Below are positions 18,361 to 26,696 of a stretch of DNA of 49,005 nucleotides, piece by piece. Numbering within the stretch: the stretch's first letter is position 1; every line of letters begins with the position of its first letter. The translations under genes and the position numbers were made by a program. The notes under the pieces are model-generated. The model did no database searches. It had not been told where the DNA came from and saw nothing but the letters and a program-made list of their open reading frames with translations. The stretch is from Victivallales bacterium (GTDB lineage: Bacteria; Verrucomicrobiota; Lentisphaeria; Oligosphaerales; Oligosphaeraceae): contig JAFZWH010000146.1 of NCBI GenBank assembly GCA_017617415.1, forward strand, positions 1-49,005, in the 5' to 3' direction.

Positions 18361-19305
18361 TCAAATATCTTTCTGGAAACCAGGCACAAGATTTTGGCGT
18401 TTCGGAAGTTTTAACCAAGAGCCGAACGTATAATCCCACTCGTCGGGGTCGAAAGGCATCAAGCCTCCCCAGTGCGAAAAGGTGAACTCGCCGAAATAGA
18501 CCTTGCCGTTGACTTCATAGAAATCAACACGGACATGAGGAATCCCCTTGGACAAAGTGGCCGCCAGCGCCTTCATTTCCTCGAAGCATTTGGGCTTTTC
18601 CGGCAACACCGCCGCATTGGGATGGCCATTGGTGAACGGCAGATGATTGTAGTCCATGTCGAAGAAGTCAAATGTCACGGCATGTTCGCCTTGCAGACGG
18701 TCCTTCGCAATGAACAATGCCTTGGGTTCGCCGTCAAAGCAGAAAAACTTGTAATCGCGAAGCTCCTTGGTCTCCGCATCCTCCATATACTCCTCGGCGA
18801 TGATTTTCCGCGGGATGCCCTTGTAGGCATACTCGCGGCTCCCCACATAGTAGTCCTGCCTCAGCCCTTTGCGCAGCCCCTTACGCACCGCGTTCTCATC
18901 CAGCTTCGACTTGTCACGGCAAATATACATCCCAGTTCCCGAATTATGGTTGCATTTCAGGACAAAACGGTCGGGAAGCTGCGAGAAGTCGATGTCCTCC
19001 GGACGATCCCAAACCCCAAGCAGGGGAATCACATACTGTTCTCCGATGCGCTCCTTGATGTACTTCTTCACGGCATATTTGTCCGACATCACCATGTTGA
19101 TTGGTGTCCGTCCGTAGATTTTCATCCATTGGATTTTCTCGGTAAAGCGCTTCGGATTGTCCCAATCCAGTTTCCGATGAAAGCGGCGGCGGTATTTCAA
19201 CGAAAGGCGCAACTTGTCGGGCAGCGTATAGTCCAACAGCATCCAGAACGCATTGCTCAACTTCCTGAAGATTGGAATCTCAAGTAAACCCTTTCCGTTT
19301 GTCAT
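18361..19305 (-). CDS. ATP-grasp ligase, TupA type
   Basis: A 314-residue protein of the TupA (teichuronopeptide synthesis) ATP-grasp family. Features are RFTEKIQWMKIYGRTP, MVMSDKYAVKKYI, FVLKCNHNSGTGMYIC, ELRDYKFFCFDGEPKALFIA and the C-terminal FGEFTFSHWGGLMPFDPDEWD. TupA of alkaliphilic Bacillus is linked to attaching an amino-acid polymer to a uronic-acid polysaccharide, which makes an amide-forming role here plausible. ATG 19305 is chosen because it overlaps the previous stop (ATGA) and precedes the conserved region; the frame is open further upstream but only inside the preceding gene. Confidence 0.85.
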   Translation of the reverse strand: MTNGKGLLEIPIFRKLSNAFWMLLDYTLPDKLRLSLKYRRRFHRKLDWDNPKRFTEKIQWMKIYGRTPINMVMSDKYAVKKYIKERIGEQYVIPLLGVWDRPEDIDFSQLPDRFVLKCNHNSGTGMYICRDKSKLDENAVRKGLRKGLRQDYYVGSREYAYKGIPRKIIAEEYMEDAETKELRDYKFFCFDGEPKALFIAKDRLQGEHAVTFDFFDMDYNHLPFTNGHPNAAVLPEKPKCFEEMKALAATLSKGIPHVRVDFYEVNGKVYFGEFTFSHWGGLMPFDPDEWDYTFGSWLKLPKRQNLVPGFQKDI

Positions 19306-20465
19306 TTTCCCTGTTTCCTCTGCTTTTCGAGGTAAATTTCGCCCAACTCGTCGCTTGACAGAAATTCCACGTCTGGAAATTCCCCGACGAGCATTTTCAA
19401 CATTCTTCGAAACTCCCGCAGATTGCGGTCCCGGTTGGCAACCTGAAGTTCGCCGATGAAGTTCAGACGATGGCAGGAGACCACCGCCGGAAGATGCCAC
19501 GCAAAGGCTCTTCGGATGCCCGCCAGACAGTGTTCCGCGTTGTCGGAGGCTAATTGCGATGGCTCAAAGGAGCAGTTGCGCACGGTGTAGCACTGGCCAT
19601 GTACATTTTTTTCGCCGAAGAAGTGACCGGTAATGCGGTTGCCGAGTCCCCGTTGCCATGTTGAATGTTTTTGGACATAACCTCCCTGGAAAGATTTGAC
19701 TCCTTGGGTGGCAGCTTCAGCCTCAATGTAATCGTCCCAAATATAGCAAGGGGCAATCATCGAAAGTGACCGATAGCCGAAAAGCTGCTCGAAAAGCGCC
19801 AGTCCCTCCCGGAGCGACTGACGCACGCCGCCGCATTCTTCCGCGGACTCTATTTTGTATGCCTCCAGGCAAGAGTCAACCATGTCGGCCTGGGGCACGC
19901 CGGCACAGTAGCACTCCTCGTCAAAGGCCCGCCGGAAGCATTCGACACCCGCCTTCAGCCAGCGCAGCCACTTCTGGAAATTCAGGTGCTCCCGCCCATG
20001 GAATTGCGGACGGAACACGCCATGCGCCATCCCTTCCAACCACAGGTCGAACGAACGGTCGTGATGCGGATAGCGTTTCAGCGTTTCCGTGAAGGGTTCA
20101 TAGAAGTATTCCTGAAAGCCACTTTCACGAATTTTCGAGAAATCCGGATTGGCCACACAGCAGTTCAGCGTCATCCGGGCGGGCTTGTCCCGCGCATCTT
20201 TCACCGACGACAGCACCTCCATCAGGAGCTCCAGGTCGTCGTTTGACGCCAGCGTGTCAAGGCTGTCGTAGGATTGCGGCAGGGGCACGCGCACGCCTTG
20301 CGACTGCAGACGGCGAAGCGCCTCCAGCGACGGCATCCGAATACTTCCCCAATCATCCGACTCAAAGACCACGATGTGCCTGCAAACACGATGATTCCTC
20401 AACAGCATCAGACCATGCGTGGCCTTGCTAATGAGAAGCTGAAGTTGGCGTGGGGGGGTAAACAT
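19302..20465 (-). CDS. NodB-like polysaccharide deacetylase paralogue
   Basis: A 387-residue relative of the gene at 13238-14362. Shared landmarks, in order: the acid pair D37-D38 in FESDDWGSIR, NCCVANPDFSKIRESGFQEY, the histidine segment FRPQFHGREHLNFQKWL, APCYIWDDYI and a late SCHRLNFIGE. FESDDWGSIRMPS is a recurrent opening for proteins annotated as polysaccharide (de)acetylases in Bacteroidota and related capsule loci. It probably removes acetyl groups from HexNAc in the polymer or precursor; there is no signal peptide, so action on cytoplasmic intermediates is likely. ATG 20465 is preferred to the TTG three bases earlier. Confidence 0.68.
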   Translation of the reverse strand: MFTPPRQLQLLISKATHGLMLLRNHRVCRHIVVFESDDWGSIRMPSLEALRRLQSQGVRVPLPQSYDSLDTLASNDDLELLMEVLSSVKDARDKPARMTLNCCVANPDFSKIRESGFQEYFYEPFTETLKRYPHHDRSFDLWLEGMAHGVFRPQFHGREHLNFQKWLRWLKAGVECFRRAFDEECYCAGVPQADMVDSCLEAYKIESAEECGGVRQSLREGLALFEQLFGYRSLSMIAPCYIWDDYIEAEAATQGVKSFQGGYVQKHSTWQRGLGNRITGHFFGEKNVHGQCYTVRNCSFEPSQLASDNAEHCLAGIRRAFAWHLPAVVSCHRLNFIGELQVANRDRNLREFRRMLKMLVGEFPDVEFLSSDELGEIYLEKQRKQGK

Positions 20466-20517
20466 CAATGCGGCCTTTGACCACTAATGCTCATTCAAAG
20501 CCTCTTGACAAGACATC

Positions 20518-21639
20518 TCACAAGCCTCTTGGGTTCCTGCGGCAAAAGTCCATGATTTCATCCACATAATCTCCCAAGGCCGGCCCGATGGTAAACTGAA
20601 ACAACCATGAGGAATAACCAGACACATTGATCTCCAGCAGCTTCGGCTGGTTATCTTCAGTCATGACGATATCCAGCGCCAGCAGACGATGGTGAAGGAC
20701 GCAGTTCCCGACGCGCGCGGCAAAATGAATCACTTTCTCGAAATCAGGAAGCCGCCAATCTCCCCGCTCGAAATCAATGCCATTGAAAATCTTATACACC
20801 CCGCCATGCTGGTCGGCGCCAAACTTCCCCAGCGTGCCGTCAAGATGAAGCCCGAAAAAGCATCCCCCCTGGTGCGCATTGTCCACCACGCTGCCGCGTC
20901 CGCCAATTCGTAGAATACCGGAAGTCACATGGCAACGATTGTCTTGGACAGACCGATAAACTGTAAGCCGGATAGTATTGACAGATGTGGGATTGAATTG
21001 GCTGAGATAGGGCGATTGCCTTATGCCCTCCTGGATGATCAAGTCATTCCCGTAATGGCTCTCCAGAAACTCCACAGTCAGGGGCTGCCCGGAGCCATGC
21101 TCACGCCAAAGTCCGCCATCCCGATGGAAAAGGCGAACCCCCCGCCCGGAACTGGTGTCCACTGTTGGCTTGACAATGATTTGATTTCCCCCAAAGCCCA
21201 ACAGAGCCTCTGAAAGCCCTGTCTCGGTCAAAGAAAGGGGCTGGTAATCCTTTGAATAATATGCCCCGCGGATTTTCCGTATAAGTGTGCGAGGGAAAAA
21301 ACCCGCCGGGAAAATCTTGTCGAACATATTCTTGTCCGAATAATACGACACAAATTCGCCGGGATTTAAGGTTGGCTCGATGAAGAGGCGAACAACATCC
21401 TCGGGAACAATTCGCCGGTCGGTCCCGATATAATGCGAAAACAAACGATAATGAATCAAACTGGGCTGATAGCCCGCAATGGAAAAAGACCGTTGCCATT
21501 CTTTTTCGCCCGACACCGGCTGAGTGCAATCAAAATGGTTCCGGAGCATCAAACGCTTGTGCACTCGATGCAAAGCATTGCCAATCCGCAATCGGTAGTA
21601 CTTCTGACGAAGCCACAACAATAGTCTTTTCATCGTCAT
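20518..21639 (-). CDS. Sugar-transfer-associated ATP-grasp protein (third of three)
   Basis: A 373-residue ATPgrasp_ST-type protein. The N-terminus is basic and helical (LWLRQKYYRLRIGNALHRVHKRL). The ATP-grasp core shows NQIIVKPTVDTSSGRGVRLF, LIIQEGIRQ, SVNTIRLTVYR, GSVVDNAHQGGCFFGL and the metal-binding KLLEINVSGYSSWLFQ. It shares motif order with the proteins at 11063-12061 and 12119-13168 but lacks their LIGFQIP..WQE segment, having LPDFEKVIHFAARV there, so it is a divergent member. Probable carboxylate ligase on a glycan or carrier; substrate unknown. Confidence 0.8.
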   Translation of the reverse strand: MTMKRLLLWLRQKYYRLRIGNALHRVHKRLMLRNHFDCTQPVSGEKEWQRSFSIAGYQPSLIHYRLFSHYIGTDRRIVPEDVVRLFIEPTLNPGEFVSYYSDKNMFDKIFPAGFFPRTLIRKIRGAYYSKDYQPLSLTETGLSEALLGFGGNQIIVKPTVDTSSGRGVRLFHRDGGLWREHGSGQPLTVEFLESHYGNDLIIQEGIRQSPYLSQFNPTSVNTIRLTVYRSVQDNRCHVTSGILRIGGRGSVVDNAHQGGCFFGLHLDGTLGKFGADQHGGVYKIFNGIDFERGDWRLPDFEKVIHFAARVGNCVLHHRLLALDIVMTEDNQPKLLEINVSGYSSWLFQFTIGPALGDYVDEIMDFCRRNPRGL

Positions 21640-21660
21640 CGAAAGTCTGGGAAAAGGTGC

Positions 21661-22749
21661 TTATTTCTCAGTCAATTCCAGGAACTTCCTGGCGACATTC
21701 CGGATGTCGTATTGCTCCAGATTCTCCACACGATACTGGTGCGTGTAGTCCCCACGCAGGAAAGCGTCCAGCTTTTCCGTGTCCAAACGCGAGGAGTCCA
21801 GCGACAAAATCGGCCGCCCCGTCAAGGCGTAGTCAATCAGTTTGCTGGGGGTCTGAATCGCCACGCCGTTCTCCAAATTCAGCAGGAAATCCATCGTGCT
21901 TAATTTCTCAAGCAGTTCCAGGCGCGGAATGTAGCTGTGCAGAAAAAGCTTCCCCTGCAAGGCGTCCCGATAGGGCGCGAACATCTCCTCCTGACGCGTA
22001 TAGACATGCAGTTCAAACGCGCTCTTCGTTTCCAGCAAATACTCCAGAACGGGCCGCAGATCCCGCTTCCCAGGGATGAAGACTCCGCTATACGCAAAGG
22101 TCGGAACTTGATGAGGGACATAGGAGGCACGCTGGACCTCGGAAAAGTCGAAGCCCTGCGGAATGACCCGGATTTTGTCCCGGAACTCGGGATAATAGCC
22201 GTCCTTGGAGGCCTCCGTCGGCACCGTGATATAGTCGCACTGCCTGCACCAGCGCTTCTCCAGCCCCGCGAAATAGGCTGGGGCCCGGTAGTTTCCACTT
22301 TCAGCCAGCATGAAGGGATCCCCGCAGTCCGCAATCCAGGTCTTGGCAATGCGTTTTCCCTCAGAATACAACTTCCCGACAGCCCAGTGGATGGCGTGCG
22401 GCACGGCAATAGTAATCATCAGATCATAGCCGCCCTCAGTTGCAACCGCTTTTATAACCCTGTTCATGTTTGGCAAGGCCGGATAGGACAAAAACTGATT
22501 GAGCAATCGGAAAATTATGCGGTCAATCAAAGAAATGCCGAGAAACCTGCGGCGTTCGGGCACCCGCACATAGGATTTGAACTCCACGGGATTTTGAGCA
22601 ACGAAATCCGCTCGGGACTCACTGCTTTGCGGTATCAGCACGGTGACCGCATGACCTAGCCTTGTCAGCTCTCTGGCCAACTCGGTGGTCCGAAAGGAAC
22701 GCGGATTATTTTCCGGCCAAAAGGTTCCTGAGACAATGAGGATTTTCAT
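21661..22749 (-). CDS. GT4-like glycosyltransferase
   Basis: A 362-residue GT-B glycosyltransferase beginning MKILIVSGTFWPENNPRSFR and containing LARELTRLGHAVTVLIP, WIADCGDPFM, CDYITVPTEASKDGY, KIRVIPQGFDF, FAYSGVFIPGKRDL and TPSKLIDYALTGRPILSLD. The last segment aligns with the donor loop of GT4 enzymes, although the classical EX7E is altered. ATG 22749 is chosen because it falls just after the polymerase stop (TGACGCGATG); an upstream start would overlap that gene. It adds a sugar of the repeat; specificity unknown. Confidence 0.82.
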   Translation of the reverse strand: MKILIVSGTFWPENNPRSFRTTELARELTRLGHAVTVLIPQSSESRADFVAQNPVEFKSYVRVPERRRFLGISLIDRIIFRLLNQFLSYPALPNMNRVIKAVATEGGYDLMITIAVPHAIHWAVGKLYSEGKRIAKTWIADCGDPFMLAESGNYRAPAYFAGLEKRWCRQCDYITVPTEASKDGYYPEFRDKIRVIPQGFDFSEVQRASYVPHQVPTFAYSGVFIPGKRDLRPVLEYLLETKSAFELHVYTRQEEMFAPYRDALQGKLFLHSYIPRLELLEKLSTMDFLLNLENGVAIQTPSKLIDYALTGRPILSLDSSRLDTEKLDAFLRGDYTHQYRVENLEQYDIRNVARKFLELTEK

Positions 22750-22753
22750 CGCG

Positions 22754-24115
22754 TCAAACCAGCCATTTGACAAATTGAATCAACGGGACATTGCTTTCCC
22801 AGAAGAAAACCGTGACGAAATTTCCGAAAATGGCCAGACCATAACAATCAAACAGCTTGCGGATTTCCACGACAAATGGGATGAGCAGCCACCAGGACGC
22901 GAAGACCGCCAGCTTGTAGAAAAGATCCTTCGAGGAGAGATTTGCCAGAAAAAGCAAAATGCAGGGGACGGTGAACATCCATGCCACCGAAAGAAAACGC
23001 CCCCCGCTGGGAATCAGAGACATGACGTTCGCCAGGCTGCCGAAAAGCAGGGCAAAGACATACAAGTCAGTCAACTCTTTCCGATTGGTTTTGCCATGCG
23101 CCACCACTGGAAAGAATGCCGCCACCATCAGCACATTGCAGCACCAGTGCAGCACATTGCGGGAAGCGGCGACATACCAGTTGTTCAAAGCAGCCTTCGC
23201 AACATTGCGGTCTAACGCCTTCTGGTTGATGTACATTTCAATGCGCCTGGAATAGGCCCCCGGCGAATATCTGGTCAACGCAGAAGCCAGCTTCGGCAGA
23301 TTTAAAATGCTAATGAAGAAAGTGAGGATGAAGGTGGCCAGAACCACCAACAGAAATGCGCGGTTCCCGGTGCGAAAATATTTCGGCAAAAAGATGTACC
23401 CCAACCCAAGCAACACAACATACAGGTAGGAGAAGTGTATCAGCGGAGGCACTGCCAGCCACCACAGCCGATGCTTCTTCCCCTCCACCAAATAGGGCAG
23501 CAACGCATAGACATAGACATGCAATGCCGTCCACATCCTCACGCCATTTATTCGGGTAATGGGACATACCAGAAAAAAAAGCGTTACCAGGATGAAAAAC
23601 CTCCCCGCCAGCCCATCAGGCAGCTTTTCCAGAACATACCAGATGTTCCGAGAGTAGAAAAAGCCAAAGACCACCGCCCAAAACGCGAAAAGGACATGCC
23701 CGTTATCGGTGAAGGATGCGAATAGCCAGGTGGTGAACTGCTGATACAGATCCATCGCATGCTGGTCAACCAGGTAATTCTTCAGCACTTCGCCTAGGGT
23801 ATAACCATTCTGATGCCACATCATCAGGCGCAATGCGTATCGCCCGCCATCCGAGCCACTTCCAAGAATCGTCCCCTCTGGACAATAGATGTGTATGGCA
23901 CCCAAATAGATGCAGACAATCCAGAAGACATCCTTCGCCCATGGTTTCCGCCAATTCCGCAGGGCATTGACCAGTCCGCCAAGAGGAAATATCAGGGCCA
24001 GCAAAAATGCCGAAAAGCATTGCTTGTCCACCTTTCCAGTTGGATGCAAAAAAGCCTGTTGGTCTATTGGCTGTGAAACAGTTGAAGAGGACATGAAGAC
24101 GTCAGAAGGCATCAT
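22754..24115 (-). CDS. Polysaccharide polymerase, Wzy/EpsG-like integral membrane protein
   Basis: A protein of about 453 residues with some ten to twelve hydrophobic segments, e.g. FSAFLLALIFPLGGLV, VFWIVCIYLGAI, FFILVTLFFLVCPI, WLAVPPLIHFSYLYVVLLGLGYIF and FLLVVLATFILTFFISIL. The charged loop GGRYALRLMMWH and the RINGVRMWTALHVYVYALLPYL and HFSYL segments are reminiscent of the EpsG family of polymerases. It is the only polymerase candidate in the cluster and lies beside the flippase and glycosyltransferases. Two candidate starts (24115 and 24094) precede the first hydrophobic segment; neither has a good ribosome site. Confidence 0.78.
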   Translation of the reverse strand: MMPSDVFMSSSTVSQPIDQQAFLHPTGKVDKQCFSAFLLALIFPLGGLVNALRNWRKPWAKDVFWIVCIYLGAIHIYCPEGTILGSGSDGGRYALRLMMWHQNGYTLGEVLKNYLVDQHAMDLYQQFTTWLFASFTDNGHVLFAFWAVVFGFFYSRNIWYVLEKLPDGLAGRFFILVTLFFLVCPITRINGVRMWTALHVYVYALLPYLVEGKKHRLWWLAVPPLIHFSYLYVVLLGLGYIFLPKYFRTGNRAFLLVVLATFILTFFISILNLPKLASALTRYSPGAYSRRIEMYINQKALDRNVAKAALNNWYVAASRNVLHWCCNVLMVAAFFPVVAHGKTNRKELTDLYVFALLFGSLANVMSLIPSGGRFLSVAWMFTVPCILLFLANLSSKDLFYKLAVFASWWLLIPFVVEIRKLFDCYGLAIFGNFVTVFFWESNVPLIQFVKWLV

Positions 24116-24428
24116 CAAAGAAACGCATATTTCCACACGGAACGCAGGGAGACGCACCACCCTATGGAATTATGCATCAAATTATTTATTTGCAGAATGT
24201 TATGTGCCTTAATTAATAACAGCGCATAGACACACGTCAAGACGGCAGACGTATTTATTATAGCACCGGAAAACCAGACCGTTCGCTCCGGCATCAGAAT
24301 TTCCCTAACTGGAGGCTTCCAGGCCTTGGCGGTCATTTCGGCGTGGCGAGAATTCCTTTCGCGGCTCGCGAAACCATGGACCAGTCTATGCTTCCTTTGC
24401 ACGGGCCGTGGATTTTTCGCACCTTGCC
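24116..24428. other. Longest gap inside the polysaccharide cluster
   Basis: No gene is supported in these 313 bases. The left part (to about 24260) is AT-rich and contains a candidate minus-strand promoter; the right part is GC-richer with short self-complementary stretches (for example around 24355-24375, cctttcgcggctcgcgaa). An open minus-strand frame of about 118 codons here has no recognisable features and is not called. Confidence 0.5.
24213..24240 (-). promoter_or_regulatory. Candidate internal sigma70-type promoter ahead of the polymerase gene
   Basis: On the minus strand TTGACG (24235-24240) is followed after 16 bases by TATTAA (24213-24218). It would start transcription about 90 bases before the polymerase gene, in the largest gap of the cluster. 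Confidence 0.35.
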
Positions 24429-25622
24429 TTATTGAATCGCCACCCCTTTTCCTAGATAGGACTCCAGGCATTGGAAGAAGGAATCGGACTTCTTCTTTTC
24501 CATCTCCATGTTCGCGTTGATCTTCTGCGAAATATCATCGTGTTCCTCTAAAATGCGTTCCAGGCAATGCATCGCCCTGGCCATTCGTTCGGCCTCCCCA
24601 AGCTGACTGCCAATGCAGAAATCCCCCAATCCCAAGTCTGTCATCAACTGCGTCACCTTTCCCTTGTACTCATAGCCAAACTTCGTGTTGTCGAAGGCAA
24701 TCGTGGGAACTCCGCTGCGCAAGGCCAACGCCGTTCCATGGAAATAGGTCGTGAGATTCAGATAATAGGCTCGGTAGAGAACATACCACTCATACGGAGA
24801 CAAATCCGTCAGGATTTTGGGCGCCCATGGATTGAACCGGTCAGCCCAATGGAGATGATGATAGAGAAGGACCGGCTGGAATCCTCTTCGCTTCAGCCGA
24901 TTCATCAACTGCTCCAGACAACTCTGACTTGCCCCAAACATTACGCTGACCAATTGCTTTTTCCCGTCAATGCGAAACCGGTCATGCAAGAGACGCCGGG
25001 CCTCCTCGGGGTCGGGCTGCTCCAGCATCACCGTGGGATCGCAGTTCAGATGCACATTCTGCGCTATCCCGGTGGACTGGACAAAATTCAAGGTCTCCTG
25101 GTCACGCACGCCAATGTAGTCGAAAGACGCCAGGCGCTGACCGATGAACTCCCGTTCTTGCTGCGTGACTTTCTGGAAATCCAGCCCATACGCAGAGGCC
25201 GCATAACTCATTTTGATGCACTTCAGCTTGTCCCCGAAAAGCCAATACGGGTTGTCCAAACCAAGGCCACGCTGGTAAGACCAGACAGCGTCGCTTCCGA
25301 CAACCACGATGTCATATTTCCCGTTGATGTACTCAAGCACTTTCTCATAGTCATTCGTAAACAAAGCCGGCTGGGACAACGGCAGACGCCCCAGGTCTCC
25401 CTGAAAACGCCGGTACATCTGCTGGTATTCCTTGCCGTAGATCAGCCAATTGCGAAGGCCATACTGCTTGCGGGCATAATTGACGTGCTTGCTTTGCTTT
25501 TCAAAGTCAATCACCTCCACGATGTCACCATAGCGCCTTTGGATCTCCTTTGCCAAGGCGTAGGACTGCATAAAAGCACCGTAATTGATGCTGCGGTGAA
25601 AAGTCAGTATTCCGATTTTCAT
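24429..25622 (-). CDS. Polysaccharide pyruvyl transferase family protein
   Basis: A 397-residue member of the pyruvyl transferase superfamily (CsaB/WcaK type), which attaches ketal-linked pyruvate from phosphoenolpyruvate to a sugar and adds negative charge. It begins MKIGILTFHRSINYGAFMQSYAL, a typical family opening, then DIVVVGSDAVWSYQ, SYAASAYG, IGVRDQETLNF, LNCDPTVML, and late TYFHGTALALRSGVPTIAFDN, where the FHG histidine is conserved. It pairs with the nitroreductase-like gene 39 bases upstream, a combination often seen in polysaccharide loci. Confidence 0.9.
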   Translation of the reverse strand: MKIGILTFHRSINYGAFMQSYALAKEIQRRYGDIVEVIDFEKQSKHVNYARKQYGLRNWLIYGKEYQQMYRRFQGDLGRLPLSQPALFTNDYEKVLEYINGKYDIVVVGSDAVWSYQRGLGLDNPYWLFGDKLKCIKMSYAASAYGLDFQKVTQQEREFIGQRLASFDYIGVRDQETLNFVQSTGIAQNVHLNCDPTVMLEQPDPEEARRLLHDRFRIDGKKQLVSVMFGASQSCLEQLMNRLKRRGFQPVLLYHHLHWADRFNPWAPKILTDLSPYEWYVLYRAYYLNLTTYFHGTALALRSGVPTIAFDNTKFGYEYKGKVTQLMTDLGLGDFCIGSQLGEAERMARAMHCLERILEEHDDISQKINANMEMEKKKSDSFFQCLESYLGKGVAIQ

Positions 25623-25661
25623 TGTTGGATGATGGAAAAAAGGTCCCGCCCCGCCCGATGT

Positions 25662-26648
25662 TCAGTCGAAGGTGGTGTAACGCCTGAAATCAAAACGACG
25701 CGACGCCGCAACAGTCAATTCCTCGGAGATGACGCCGACGGCGATAAGCAGTATCGGCAGCTCGGCATCCGGAATCTTGCAGAATTCCCGGATCTGCTTC
25801 AAACGCTCCTCGGCTATTCCCATATTCAGGGGAACGGCACCTAGCCCAAGAGAATGCAGAGCCAGCATCAGGTTCATCGCGTACATCCCGCCATTCAAGT
25901 AGCTTTGATTGAACTCGTGGCCAAAAAAACAATTGGCAGAAGACGTGACCAGAATCAACGCTCCAACATCTTCCTTGAACTGCCGAGCGCCCGTCTGCAA
26001 GTCCAGAACCTTGATGATGTTCTCCTTTTTCGTGAAGACAAAATTGTGCCACGGCTGACGATTGCAGGCCGACGGTGTGTATTCGGCCATCTCAAACGCC
26101 TTGTCAAGAAGCGCCTTGTCAACCCGCTCGCCGGTGAAGTTCCGGATGCTGTGACGCGCCATCACAAAGCGCTGGTAATCTATGCGGGAGTCCTTCCAAA
26201 TGTCCTCCCGCCGCAAATGCACTCCGCCTCCGCGCAATTCCGCCGGCAAGTCTTCTTTCCCCAACAAATCCCACATCCGCTGGAATTTAGCCTGGATTTC
26301 TTCATTCTCAACGCCAATCCCCCGGTTGTAGTCCAGATAGGCCTGGATGATGGACAGGGAAAAATAAAGCACCTCGGCATCCTGGTAGATCTTGTAATAG
26401 GTGGAAAGGTCGTCTAAAAGTTTCAGGATTTTCGGGACCCCGTACCCCGGCCTGATTTCCTTCAGGGAAAGCCCCTTTTCGATGACGTGCGACTGCATGA
26501 TGATGCTCGCACTGTATTTCTGCCGGGAACTATTCCGGTGATGCGAACCCAGTTGCTTCAAGACATAGCGGAAATATGGCTTGAAGACACGACGCGTCGC
26601 CAGCCAATATTTAATCTCTTTCAATATGTTTTTAATCTTGGTTACCAT
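25662..26648 (-). CDS. Nitroreductase-family flavoprotein
   Basis: A 328-residue protein. The C-terminal 190 residues are a nitroreductase fold: MARHSIRNFTGERVD (FMN-phosphate binding), AEYTPSACNRQPWHNFVF, GGMYAMNLMLALHSLGLGAVPLNMG and LPILLIAVG. The N-terminal 140 residues form a helical extension including QKYSASIIMQSHVIEKGLSL. Nitroreductase-like genes occur next to pyruvyl transferase genes in capsule clusters, where the redox step is unknown. ATG 26648 is used rather than a TTG at 26681. The chemistry in this pathway is unclear. Confidence 0.82.
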   Translation of the reverse strand: MVTKIKNILKEIKYWLATRRVFKPYFRYVLKQLGSHHRNSSRQKYSASIIMQSHVIEKGLSLKEIRPGYGVPKILKLLDDLSTYYKIYQDAEVLYFSLSIIQAYLDYNRGIGVENEEIQAKFQRMWDLLGKEDLPAELRGGGVHLRREDIWKDSRIDYQRFVMARHSIRNFTGERVDKALLDKAFEMAEYTPSACNRQPWHNFVFTKKENIIKVLDLQTGARQFKEDVGALILVTSSANCFFGHEFNQSYLNGGMYAMNLMLALHSLGLGAVPLNMGIAEERLKQIREFCKIPDAELPILLIAVGVISEELTVAASRRFDFRRYTTFD

Positions 26649-26696
26649 TGTTGCAAAGCATTTCCTATGGTTGACGTTCAAAAAAGTGAATTGCCT

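Noticed and set aside
24115-24471. Minus-strand 118-codon frame between the polymerase and pyruvyl transferase genes
   Set aside because: It overlaps the end of the pyruvyl transferase gene and shows no family motif; one hydrophobic stretch is not sufficient.
24567-25844. Plus-strand open frame of 425 codons
   Set aside because: Antisense to the pyruvyl transferase gene; no recognisable protein features.
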